The translations under genes were made by a program, and so were the position numbers. The notes beneath the pieces are model-generated. The model saw nothing but the letters and a program-made list of their open reading frames with translations. It did not search any database and had not been told where the DNA came from. Source: Anaerolineaceae bacterium (lineage in GTDB: Bacteria > Chloroflexota > Anaerolineae > Aggregatilineales > Phototrophicaceae). From it: a stretch of 64,000 nt of DNA. This document shows positions 43,909-52,090 of this stretch, piece after piece; positions within the stretch are counted from its first letter, which is position 1, and each line of letters begins with the position of its first letter. The DNA lies in the NCBI GenBank assembly GCA_002702065.1, contig NZXX01000013.1:372001-436000 (forward strand), read 5' to 3'.

Positions 43909-45507
43909 TCAGCGATAGACCGCATGTTTGACCACCGGCAGCGGCCCACCCTTGCCCGTCTTCTCGATAATCAGTTCCCAGGGGCCGATATTCATAATCT
44001 CACCATAACGGATTCCTTCTTTGCCAGCTTTCTCCATAGCTTCGGCAAAGCTGGTCAGCACGGCCTGGCTGCGCATCTGCGCTGAATGGCTGACTTTCGT
44101 GCCCGTGTTGGCAAACTTCTTGCCGACAACCAGCTCTTCCATATGCTTGGTGCCGTTGGTGTTGACGAAAAACTTGCCGTGCGAGGTTTGCAGTTCAAAA
44201 AATTGTGGGATCGCTGTATTAGGCCGCATCGGGCCGGTTGGGTTGACCTGATCCCAGACGGTACCTGTGCCGCCAGGGCGTCCGCCACTCCCGCCCCCTT
44301 CTGTAGGCGTCTGGCCGGGTGGTTCTTTTCCGCCGCCACCTGCTTCAGGCACCCGGCTATCGGGCGGTTTTGTGCCACCAATGACATCGTCCGCAGCGGT
44401 TGCGGGCTTATCAATCTGTTTAGCGCGCTTGGCCTCCTCGATTGCCTTGACGCGGTCACGAACCTTGTCCATGATCGACGTGCCACCGAACAGCTTTCTG
44501 CCGAGCCATTTGGCCGCCGACTTGACCTTGCCGCCAACCTTTTTGCCTGCCCGCAGCGCTGTGGAGCCGATCTTCTTGCCCAAACGTCCAATGGCTTTGA
44601 AGCCCTTGATGATCCCTTTACCCGCAAACTTCAGCCCCTGGCCGAGCAGCTTGGCCCCTTTCACGCCATATTTGGCGAGGTTGCCCAGGCCGGGAATAGC
44701 GAAGATACCCGACACGATGCGCCAGCCCCACCCAACTTTTTCACCGGTGACGGGGTTGATACCGGTCAGGGCAATGGTAGCGTCCTTCACATTACTGACA
44801 CCGGGTATAAAATCTGTACTGATGTCCGCTATGACCGTACCAAGACCCTGGCCCTCTTCTTCCGTGACCTCGTCACTGGAGTCTGTTTCCTGCTCGGCGG
44901 AATCAGCAAGGTCTTGCGCGGCTTCTTCGCCTTGACCGGGCACTTCTGTGTCCACATCGGCTTCCGCGCCCACCGACATCGGCGACCACATGGCTTTACC
45001 CTGCGCGACCAGTTCGGCTGCTGTCACATAGCCCGCGATGTATTCACCGAGCAGCTGGTTATTTTCGACCTCCAGAATGCCAACAATCGCCCCGTCTTTG
45101 CTGCGCCAAATGACGGCACCGGTATCATCTTCTGATTTGCCCCACTGGATTTCTCGCTGGTATCGATCCAGAACCGCCTCTTGTGGACTGCGCGCAACGG
45201 TGTGTTGATCGTCCTGACTCTGGATTATGTCTGCATGTAGAGGTGAGGAACCGGCGGGCTTTGTGACGCCGCGCACAGGGGGTAATCCATTGGCGGACGT
45301 GTGGCGCGTCGAATAGCTGGCGCGATGGTTCGTGAACAAGCGCTGTACGGCCTGGTTACCGACCTGCTGCTGCAACTTCAGCACGCTGTTGCGCGGCCGT
45401 GGGCGGGGTGCAACCGGAACCGATTCGCGCATTTCACCTTGCTGCGTCTGATTTTTCTGGTGGTGAAGGCGGCGCTGCGTTTCGGTACCGGCCTGGTCAG
45501 TTTTCAC
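43909..45507 (-). CDS. Polymorphic toxin-like protein with pre-toxin TG domain and eCIS-cargo-type N-terminus
   Basis: A 532-aa multidomain protein starting with GTG (an ATG at 45432 is the alternative). Near residue 44 is LKLQQQVGNQAVQRLF, the same N-terminal motif as in the proteins at 23356 and 25014. An acidic linker covers about 180-220. Residues about 228-290 match the pre-toxin TG type (DFIPGVSNVKDATIALTGIN, TGEKVGWGWR, IPGLGNLAKYG). A Lys/Gly-rich amphipathic stretch spans 280-345, a Gly/Pro linker 378-415, and the compact C-terminal domain (425-532) contains HGKFFVNTNGTKHMEELVVG and a Pro-Val-Val-Lys-His end. The catalytic activity is unassigned; a nuclease is possible. Confidence 0.8.
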   Translation of the reverse strand: MKTDQAGTETQRRLHHQKNQTQQGEMRESVPVAPRPRPRNSVLKLQQQVGNQAVQRLFTNHRASYSTRHTSANGLPPVRGVTKPAGSSPLHADIIQSQDDQHTVARSPQEAVLDRYQREIQWGKSEDDTGAVIWRSKDGAIVGILEVENNQLLGEYIAGYVTAAELVAQGKAMWSPMSVGAEADVDTEVPGQGEEAAQDLADSAEQETDSSDEVTEEEGQGLGTVIADISTDFIPGVSNVKDATIALTGINPVTGEKVGWGWRIVSGIFAIPGLGNLAKYGVKGAKLLGQGLKFAGKGIIKGFKAIGRLGKKIGSTALRAGKKVGGKVKSAAKWLGRKLFGGTSIMDKVRDRVKAIEEAKRAKQIDKPATAADDVIGGTKPPDSRVPEAGGGGKEPPGQTPTEGGGSGGRPGGTGTVWDQVNPTGPMRPNTAIPQFFELQTSHGKFFVNTNGTKHMEELVVGKKFANTGTKVSHSAQMRSQAVLTSFAEAMEKAGKEGIRYGEIMNIGPWELIIEKTGKGGPLPVVKHAVYR

Positions 45508-45887
45508 GTCTGACTCTGTCTTTTAGCTGGACAACTGGCGTAATCCTGAAGTGCATGTTTCGCGAATCTGTTCGACGTCTCTATCTTATAGAATAACGAT
45601 ATTAAATGACAACCTACCGTAAATATTTTATCGCTCACGCACCGGGTCGGGGCCGGAGTTCATGATGCCTGACGGGTACAGGAATGGAGATGATCAACAG
45701 GCGGCGTGTAGGGTGAGAGCACAAAAGTCAAGGCAACCAATCTACACTATGACAGTTGTAGGCGATTCGCGTGATCTCCTTCTTGATCTTGTGCGATTTG
45801 CCTATAAAACCCTCTGGATCATAGCTGAAGAATGCGGATTCTGTTATGATACCTATATGTTGTAAAACCTAATTTAAGGAGAAAAAA
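45508..45887. other. 380-base region upstream of the sugar ABC importer
   Basis: No convincing gene is seen; one short open frame (45662-45865) lacks family features. The region is AT-richer than the coding DNA. TATGAT at 45845-45850, 38 bases before the ATG, could be a -10 element but no matching -35 is evident. AAGGAG at 45873-45878 is the ribosome site of the binding-protein gene. The toxin-like gene starts divergently on the left. Confidence 0.5.
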
Positions 45888-47162
45888 ATGTCCAAAAGAT
45901 TTGTAACTGTACTCATTACACTCAGCCTGCTGGCGATGCTGGTTATGCCAGCCATGGCGCAGGAGGATGGCCCGTCCGGCGATCTGGAAATTTTCTCGTG
46001 GTGGACGGGTGGCGGTGAAGCTGCCGGTCTGGAGGCGTTGATCGCGCGCTTCGCCGAACTGTACCCGGAAGTGAATGTGATGAACTCCGCGGTAGCCGGT
46101 GGCTCTGGCGTGAATGCCCGCGCGGTGCTGACCACCCGTATGCTCGGTGGTGATCCGCCGGACACCTTCCAGGTGCATGCTGGTGAGGAATTGAACGCGC
46201 TGTGGGTGGCCGCTGGTCTGATGGAGCCGCTCAACGCCATCTATGAAGAACAGGGCTGGATGGATCAGTTCCCCCAAGGCCTGTTGAATCTGATTACTGA
46301 CGAAGAAGGCAACATCTATGTGGTGCCGGTGAATATTCATCGCTCCAATGTGATGTGGTACGTCCCCGATAATCTGGCAGAATGGGGCGTGGAAGTGCCG
46401 ACCAGCTGGGATCAGTTCATCAACGAAACCTGCCCCACCCTTCAGGCAGCTGGCGTCACCCCGATCACGATCGGTGAAAACTGGACACAGGTGCATCTGT
46501 GGGAAAGTGTCGCCCTGGCAGAACTGGGCCCCGAAGCCTATAACGGCCTGTGGACCGGTGACACCAACTGGACCAGCGACGAAGCCGTCGCCGTCTGGGA
46601 TACGCTCGGCCAGGTTATGGATTGCGCCAATTCAGACATGAACGCGCTGTCGTGGCAGGACGCCGCCCAGCAGGTTGCCAACGGTGAAGCCGCCTTCAAC
46701 ATCATGGGCGACTGGGCCGCTGGTTACTTCCTCGTTGATCTGGCGCTGGAACCGGAAACCGGCTTTGCCTGGGCACCGTCCCCCGGTACCGATGGCGTCT
46801 TCATGATGCTGTCTGATACGTTTGGCCTGCCGGTTGGCGCGCCGAACCCTGATGCGGTGCGGGCGTGGCTGAGCTTCCTGGGGACCCCCGAAGCACAGGA
46901 CCTGTTCAACCCGGTCAAAGGCTCGCTGCCGGCCAACACGGCTGCGGACATCGGCAACAGCGACCTGTACAACGCTTACTTCCAGGACGCCTATGAAGAC
47001 TGGACCAACAACGAAATCGTCGGCAGTCTGGCGCATGGTCTGGTGGCAGCACCGGCCTTCAGCAATCAGTTTGCCTCCATCATGTCCAACTTCCAGTCGA
47101 ATCATGACGCGGGTGCTGCGGCGGTAAGCAGTGCGGAACTGGCGCTCCAGACGCTGCGTTAG
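45888..47162 (+). CDS. Sugar ABC transporter substrate-binding protein (family 1)
   Basis: A 424-aa exported binding protein. The signal peptide is VTVLITLSLLAMLVMPAMAQ (about 6-25), and mature sequence begins with the family LEIFSWWTGGGEAAGLEAL block. GGDPPDTFQVHAGEEL and NIYVVPVNIHRSNVMWY are the typical sugar-binding-1 landmarks. The C-terminal half ends with the GLPVGAPNPDAVRAWLSFLG and repeated amphipathic helices. No lipobox Cys is seen, so it may be anchored by its uncleaved signal or be free. It delivers a mono- or oligosaccharide to the two permeases downstream. Confidence 0.95.
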   Translation: MSKRFVTVLITLSLLAMLVMPAMAQEDGPSGDLEIFSWWTGGGEAAGLEALIARFAELYPEVNVMNSAVAGGSGVNARAVLTTRMLGGDPPDTFQVHAGEELNALWVAAGLMEPLNAIYEEQGWMDQFPQGLLNLITDEEGNIYVVPVNIHRSNVMWYVPDNLAEWGVEVPTSWDQFINETCPTLQAAGVTPITIGENWTQVHLWESVALAELGPEAYNGLWTGDTNWTSDEAVAVWDTLGQVMDCANSDMNALSWQDAAQQVANGEAAFNIMGDWAAGYFLVDLALEPETGFAWAPSPGTDGVFMMLSDTFGLPVGAPNPDAVRAWLSFLGTPEAQDLFNPVKGSLPANTAADIGNSDLYNAYFQDAYEDWTNNEIVGSLAHGLVAAPAFSNQFASIMSNFQSNHDAGAAAVSSAELALQTLR

Positions 47163-47210
47163 GCCAGCTGAAGCGGCTGAACCCGTTTGGAGATAATTTA
47201 TGCTCATGCG

Positions 47211-47235
47211 CAGGGGCGGCACGATGTCGCCCCTG
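47211..47235 (+). repeat. Hairpin between binding-protein and permease genes (family A-like)
   Basis: CAGGGGCG (loop GCACGATGT) CGCCCCTG followed by TTTG. The 8-bp stem resembles a family A core. Its place after the binding-protein gene suggests an attenuating or mRNA-stabilising hairpin that would give more binding protein than permease. Confidence 0.6.
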
Positions 47236-47267
47236 TTTGCAAATAATCGATTGTAAGGAGAAACATT

Positions 47268-48383
47268 GTGCGTGGCAGGCGCGACCGAATCATAGCCGTT
47301 GTCATGCTGCTGCCGTCCCTGATCCTGCTGGCGGTGTTTGTCTATGGATTCATCGGCTGGACGGGTTATACCTCGATGACCGATTCCAATGCGATGCAGC
47401 AGCTCAGCGGCCAATCTGCGAATTTTGTGGGCACACGAAACTACAGCCAGTTGTTTACGGGCACGCTGCCGGTCAGTGCGCGCTTTCGCACGGACATGGT
47501 GAACACGGTCTTTTTCACCATGCTGTTTATTGCCGTTTGTCTGGGTGTGGGCATGCTGCTGGCGATCTTGCTGGACCAGCAGATACGCGGTGAGGCCTTC
47601 TTCCGCACGGTTTTCCTGTTCCCGATGGCACTGTCTTTTGTCGTCACGGGGGTGGTCTGGAAGTGGCTTTTCAACCCGCAGGCCGGCATTAATGCGCTGC
47701 CACCAATGCTGGGCCTGCCCAAGCCGGAATTTCAATGGTTTATCAGTCAGGAACAATGGTTGCAGTTCAACTGGCAGAACGTGTTCCAGATTCTGCTGAT
47801 CATCATTCTGGGGGTGGTTTTCATCGTGGCCGGTTATCGCTGGCTGAAAAATCGCTCGCCGTATATGGCGGGGCTGGCAGGTTTGGCGCTGCTGCTGAAC
47901 GGCCTGCTGACGCTGACCGGCGCGGAATTCCTGCTCACGCAACCCGCCGAACCGAAGGGCTTTAATGTGGCGCTGCTGGCGCTGGTGATCGCGGCGGGCT
48001 GGCAGATGAGTGGCTACACAATGGCCATGTATCTGGCGGGGCTGCGCGGCATCTCTGAGGAAATACGGGAGGCGGCGCGGGTCGATGGCGCCAGCGAACT
48101 CGGCGTGTACCGGTATGTGGTGCTGCCGCTGCTGGCACCGATCACCCTGAGTGCAATTATTATTCTGGGGCACATCTCGCTCAAAATCTTTGACCTGGTG
48201 TATGTGATGGGCGGTGGCGACAACCTGTTTATCGACATGCCCGGCATCAACATGTTCTTCATCACCTTTCGCGGGCAGGAATTTGGGGTTGGCGCGGCCA
48301 TCGCCATGATTATGCTGATTATGGTTGCCATCGTGATTGTCCCATATCTGGCAACACAGCTGAGGGGAGGCAGCGAATCATGA
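47268..48383 (+). CDS. Sugar ABC transporter permease 1 (MalF type) with extra insertion
   Basis: A 371-aa permease starting with GTG, AAGGAG upstream. The N-terminal helix is IIAVVMLLPSLILLAVFVYG (8-27), and the EAA loop is REAARVDGASELGVYRYVVL (about 267-286). Most permeases of this type are near 300 aa; this one has about 65 extra residues (about 165-232, between WLQFNWQNVFQ and KGFNVALLALV) with two additional hydrophobic helices. Its stop overlaps the next ATG (ATGA). It pairs with permease 2 to form the channel. No ATPase gene is present, so a shared MsmK-like ATPase is expected elsewhere. Confidence 0.94.
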   Translation: MRGRRDRIIAVVMLLPSLILLAVFVYGFIGWTGYTSMTDSNAMQQLSGQSANFVGTRNYSQLFTGTLPVSARFRTDMVNTVFFTMLFIAVCLGVGMLLAILLDQQIRGEAFFRTVFLFPMALSFVVTGVVWKWLFNPQAGINALPPMLGLPKPEFQWFISQEQWLQFNWQNVFQILLIIILGVVFIVAGYRWLKNRSPYMAGLAGLALLLNGLLTLTGAEFLLTQPAEPKGFNVALLALVIAAGWQMSGYTMAMYLAGLRGISEEIREAARVDGASELGVYRYVVLPLLAPITLSAIIILGHISLKIFDLVYVMGGGDNLFIDMPGINMFFITFRGQEFGVGAAIAMIMLIMVAIVIVPYLATQLRGGSES

Positions 48384-49246
48384 CCGCACAGACGGCGGAT
48401 TCACGCGTCAATGCTCAGGATGGCACCCGCTGGGGACATCTGCTGCGGCGCGGGCTGATTTATGCCCTGCTGATCTTTTTCACGATTGTGTTCCTGCTGC
48501 CGGTGTATATGGTGTTGATGACCAGCTTCAAGAGCATTGATCAGGTGAGCATTTCGTCGATGTGGGAGCTGCCGCAGTCCCTGACGCTCGACAGCTTTGC
48601 CGCCGCTTTTGAAGCACTGGCCCCCGGCCTGCGCAACAGTCTGGCGCTGGTGCTGCCGGCGACCTTTTTCTCGGCGGTGTTGGGGTCGATCAATGGCTAC
48701 GTCCTGAGCAAGTGGCACTTCCCCGGCGCGAACATCGTTTTTCCGCTGATGCTGTTCGGGATGTTTATCCCCTATCAGGCGATCCTCATCCCGCTGGTGC
48801 AGTTTCTGCGCAATGTCGGGCTGTTCAACACGCTGCCGGGGTTGATCCTGGTGCATGTGGTGTACGGTCTGCCGATCACGACGCTGATCTTCCGTAACTA
48901 TTATGTGGAAGTGCCAGACGAGGTGCTGGAATCCGCCGCGATTGATGGGGCTGGGTTCTTCGGCCAGTACTGGAATATCGTGCTGCCGATCTCGCTGCCC
49001 GGCTTTGTGGTGGTGATTATCTGGCAGTTCACGCAGATCTGGAACGAATTCCTGTTTGGCGTAACCGTCGCCGGGAATACCCCCACCGTCACGGTCGCGC
49101 TGCAAAACCTCAGCGGCAGCCAGATCATCGAATGGAACGTGCAGATGGCGGCCTCGCTGCTGGCAGCCCTGCCGACCCTGCTGGTGTATGTGCTGCTGGG
49201 CCGCTACTTTATTCGCGGTCTGCTGGCTGGTTCCGTCAAAGGCTAA
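48380..49246 (+). CDS. Sugar ABC transporter permease 2 (MalG type)
   Basis: A 288-aa permease with six helices and the EAA loop ESAAIDGAGFFGQYWNIVLP (about 189-208). The first helix is ALLIFFTIVFLLPVYMVLMT. Its ATG overlaps the stop of permease 1 by four bases, so they are translationally coupled. Normal length for the family. It ends 24 bases from the convergent CoA-transferase gene. Confidence 0.95.
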   Translation: MTAQTADSRVNAQDGTRWGHLLRRGLIYALLIFFTIVFLLPVYMVLMTSFKSIDQVSISSMWELPQSLTLDSFAAAFEALAPGLRNSLALVLPATFFSAVLGSINGYVLSKWHFPGANIVFPLMLFGMFIPYQAILIPLVQFLRNVGLFNTLPGLILVHVVYGLPITTLIFRNYYVEVPDEVLESAAIDGAGFFGQYWNIVLPISLPGFVVVIIWQFTQIWNEFLFGVTVAGNTPTVTVALQNLSGSQIIEWNVQMAASLLAALPTLLVYVLLGRYFIRGLLAGSVKG

Positions 49247-49270
49247 CATGACCCGATGGTGTTCCAGACG

Positions 49271-50869
49271 TTAATGGCGCTTGCCTTTCGCCGGTAGCGT
49301 CAGGTCGAGTAGCTGCGGGCGAAACAGGCGCGCGTCCATCAGCTGAAGGTCGTCGCTGACACGCAGGTCGATGCCCGCCTGCCCCAGCACATCGCGATTC
49401 AGGTCGACGTCCGGCGCAATTTCCGTGACGGTCAGGCCCTGCGGCAGCAGCTTGATGACACAGCGTTCGGTCACATAGGTGACATTCTGGCCGAGTTCCA
49501 CGCCGCGCCGCCCGCTGTACGTGATCTCCTCCGCCTGGGGCACAAACTTGGGGAAGCGCCCTTCGGTGACGATGCGCAACTGCCCGTCCACCACGTCGAG
49601 TTCCAGCCCGCCCGCCGTGAAAAAGCCGCTGAAGACGATGCTGCGTGCATTGGCGGTGATGTCGATAAACCCGCCGATGCCCGCCGTGACGTGCGGTTTG
49701 GCCCCCAGTCGCGAGACATTCACGCTGCCGTGTTGATCGACCTGCATAAACGACAGCAGGCTGCGGTCGAACCCGCCCCCCTGAAAGTACGTGAATTGGT
49801 CTGGCGATGCGACGATGGCCTGTGCATTGGTGGCACAGCCGAACTGAAAATCCAGCAGCGGCAGCCCGCCAACCGCCCCCTGCTCGATCACCCACGTGAC
49901 CGCGCCGTGCAGCCCTTCTTCCAGCAGGATATAGGGCACCAGCGCCGAGATGCCGAAGCCGAGATTCACGGACTCGCCGCTGCGCAGTTCCAGCGCGGCC
50001 CGCCGGGCGATGATCTTCTGCACGCTCCATTCCACCGGTTCGAAGCCATCCAGCGGGCGGCGCACTTCGCCACTGATCGCCGGTTCGTACAGCGTTTGCG
50101 TCGTCTGCATCTGGTCCGGGTCGAGCACGACGTAATCGACCAGGGTGCCGGGCACGCGCACCGCCTGTGGATTCAACGTGCCGCCAGCGGTCATGCGCTT
50201 GACCTGAGCGATGACGATGCCGCCGTTGTTGCGCGCTGCCAGTGCCTGATCGAGCGCACCGAGGTACGCCCCTTCATGTTCATAGCTCAAATTGCCAAAT
50301 TCATCAGCCGTCGTGGCGCGGATAAGCGCAACATCCGGCGCAATCGCCCGAAAATAGAGCCATTCCTGCCCGTCAAAGTCGACCACTTCCACAAGGTCTT
50401 CGGTGGTGGCGTCGTTCATGCGCCCGCCGCGATGCCGGGGGTCCACCACCGTATCCCAGCCAACTTTGGTCAGCACACCGGGGCGTCCGGCGGCGGCTTC
50501 GCGGTGCATGTGGAACAGGATGCCGCTGGGGAAATTGTAGGCTTCAATCGCATTGTTGTTGATCATCTGCCAGATTTTGGGCGATGGCATGGACGACGGT
50601 CCACTGGGGTATGACCCGGCAACGATGCGCCGCAGCAGACCCGGCTGGGCCAGATAGTCAATGCCGGTGATGCCGTACATATCGCCGGCGGCGATGGGAT
50701 GCAGCGTGGTCAGGTTGCGCGGTGTCCCGCTGGCTTCGAAACGCTGCCCAATCGCCTTGAGCATCGCATCCGGGCAGCCCAGCCCGCTGGACGAACTGAC
50801 GGTAACAATGGCCTCGTCGGCAATCAGCGCGGCGGCCTGTTCGAGCGTAACTAATTTTGAAGGCGACAT
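49271..50869 (-). CDS. Acyl-CoA:acetate/3-ketoacid CoA-transferase, fused alpha-beta type
   Basis: A 532-aa fusion of the two CoA-transferase domains (YdiF/COG4670 type). The ATG at 50869 is chosen for the AGGAG 7 bases upstream; an earlier ATG overlaps that site. The catalytic Glu is Glu329 in TWVIEQGAVGG, equivalent to the E-x-G motif that forms the glutamyl-CoA intermediate. GLGCPDAMLKAIGQRF near the N-terminus is the first-domain CoA-binding region. It exchanges CoA between short-chain acids in the cytosol; the natural acid is not determinable. Convergent with the sugar permease genes. Confidence 0.92.
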   Translation of the reverse strand: MSPSKLVTLEQAAALIADEAIVTVSSSSGLGCPDAMLKAIGQRFEASGTPRNLTTLHPIAAGDMYGITGIDYLAQPGLLRRIVAGSYPSGPSSMPSPKIWQMINNNAIEAYNFPSGILFHMHREAAAGRPGVLTKVGWDTVVDPRHRGGRMNDATTEDLVEVVDFDGQEWLYFRAIAPDVALIRATTADEFGNLSYEHEGAYLGALDQALAARNNGGIVIAQVKRMTAGGTLNPQAVRVPGTLVDYVVLDPDQMQTTQTLYEPAISGEVRRPLDGFEPVEWSVQKIIARRAALELRSGESVNLGFGISALVPYILLEEGLHGAVTWVIEQGAVGGLPLLDFQFGCATNAQAIVASPDQFTYFQGGGFDRSLLSFMQVDQHGSVNVSRLGAKPHVTAGIGGFIDITANARSIVFSGFFTAGGLELDVVDGQLRIVTEGRFPKFVPQAEEITYSGRRGVELGQNVTYVTERCVIKLLPQGLTVTEIAPDVDLNRDVLGQAGIDLRVSDDLQLMDARLFRPQLLDLTLPAKGKRH

Positions 50870-51011
50870 GAAGGCTCCTGCCATGATGAAAGAAAGCTTT
50901 TTGACCGATCATAACACACCGTCCCCCGAACGGAAATTTTCGCTGCCGAATCAAAAACCCGGTGCTGTAGAACACAGACCGGGCTTGCTGGATTTATATA
51001 CGACAGCTTCT

Positions 51012-51039
51012 GTAGGGGCGACTCGCGAGTCGCCCCTAC
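51012..51039. repeat. Family A palindrome, perfect 28-base copy
   Basis: GTAGGGGCGACTCG and its exact complement CGAGTCGCCCCTAC are back to back, 25 bases beyond the stop of the DJ-1/PfpI gene. Confidence 0.8.
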
Positions 51040-51063
51040 AAATTATTTGTTCTGTGGCCTGCT

Positions 51064-51612
51064 TTAGGCGCGCTGACCTTCGTGAACGCCTTCGCGGAAT
51101 TCTTCAACCAGCTTGGCGTTGAAGGCGGGCAGGTCATCCGGGTTACGGCTGGTGACCAGTCCGTTATCCACGACGACTTCCTCATCGACCCACGTGGCGC
51201 CAGCATTCTTAAGGTCGGTTTGCAGCGTGTGATATGAGGTCAGGCGGCGACCTTTGACCACGCCTGCGTCAATCAGAGTCCAGGGGGCATGGCAGATCGC
51301 GCCGACCGGTTTACCCGCCTCGAAGAAATGGCGCACAAACTGCTGCACGCTTTCTTCACGGCGCAGATGATCCGGGTTCATCACGCCACCCGGCAGCACC
51401 AGACCGTCATACTGCTCGGCCTTTGCCTGATCCAGAGGCACGTCTACCTGAATGGTATCGCCCCAGTCGGTGTGGTCCCAGCCGCGAATGGTGCCGCTTT
51501 CCGGCGAGATCACATCTACCTGCATACCGGCGTTTTCAAGTGCTTTTTTCGGTTCGGTCAGTTCAACCTGCTCGAAACCGTTGGTTGCCAGAATTGCGAT
51601 TCTCTTCGCCAT
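51064..51612 (-). CDS. DJ-1/PfpI family protein
   Basis: A 182-aa single-domain protein of the PfpI/YhbO type. The nucleophile elbow Cys-His is in VGAICHAPWTLIDAG (Cys near 103) and the third acidic residue is in the N-terminal ALENAGMQVDVISPESG region. AGGGAG precedes the ATG. Members serve as glyoxalase/deglycase-like stress proteins or, in some cases, peptidases. It has the RSYHTLQTDLKNAGATWVDE-like region of that subgroup (SYHTLQTDLKNAGATWVDEE). Stands alone. Confidence 0.93.
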   Translation of the reverse strand: MAKRIAILATNGFEQVELTEPKKALENAGMQVDVISPESGTIRGWDHTDWGDTIQVDVPLDQAKAEQYDGLVLPGGVMNPDHLRREESVQQFVRHFFEAGKPVGAICHAPWTLIDAGVVKGRRLTSYHTLQTDLKNAGATWVDEEVVVDNGLVTSRNPDDLPAFNAKLVEEFREGVHEGQRA

Positions 51613-51731
51613 ATCTGTTACTCCCTGTCTCGTTTAACGATACATCATCAGTGTAACCGCTGGCAGGCCGGCGGCCATGCGCCACTCCGGTTGATTTTCC
51701 CTATCCAAATGGCCTATTTAGCGGTGAGACA

Positions 51732-51766
51732 TCAGTCATCAGTTTTCAGTCGTCAGTTAACAGTTA
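51732..51766. repeat. Heptanucleotide tandem repeat (STRR-like)
   Basis: Five imperfect 7-base units of the TCAGTNN type in a row. The same repeat type as at 34911, read on the other strand. Confidence 0.7.
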
Positions 51767-51871
51767 AGAACGTCTTCAAGCCTCGATTAAATCCGATAGT
51801 GTGGTTTCAGCCTGCTAGCCACGAGTTAATGCTCTTTAACAAGATAATTGGGTAACGAGTTGGCATGAATA

Positions 51872-51954
51872 CCTCACCCCCGTCTCGCTGTACGATCCAC
51901 CCCCTCTCCATCCATGGAGAGGGGAAAGACAACCGTAGGTTGGCAGGGGTGAGG
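51872..51954. repeat. Family C repeat element (inverted)
   Basis: CCTCACCCCCGTCTCGCTGT at the left, CTCTCCATCCATGGAGAG in the middle and GGCAGGGGTGAGG at the right. About 83 bases, the least interrupted copy of the inverse orientation. Confidence 0.72.
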
Positions 51955-52090
51955 TAAAGTCAATGATTATCCAATTAAAAGTAAACTTGCTTCATCTGCC
52001 TGTCTCAATGAGACAAAATAAATGGTGCTTTCGGGTGTGTTATGAATGTTTCGTCGTCTGCCCGGTTCTCGACTGACAACTGTTAACTAT

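Larger units (their letters stand above)
51613..52090. other. 478-base gap with a family C element and heptamer repeats
   Basis: No gene is seen. It contains five heptamers at 51732-51766 (TCAGTCA, TCAGTTT, TCAGTCG, TCAGTTA, ACAGTTA), a family C element at 51872-51954, and a trace of heptamers (ACTGACA, ACTGTTA) at 52072-52085 next to the following stop codon. Confidence 0.7.

Noticed and set aside
45662..45865. 67-codon frame upstream of the sugar-binding protein
   Set aside because: Overlaps the likely promoter region, lacks a ribosome site and has no recognisable features.
46632..48173. 513-codon antisense open frame across the sugar ABC genes
   Set aside because: Opposite strand carries unmistakable binding-protein and permease genes; this frame is Gln/Arg/His-rich without motifs.
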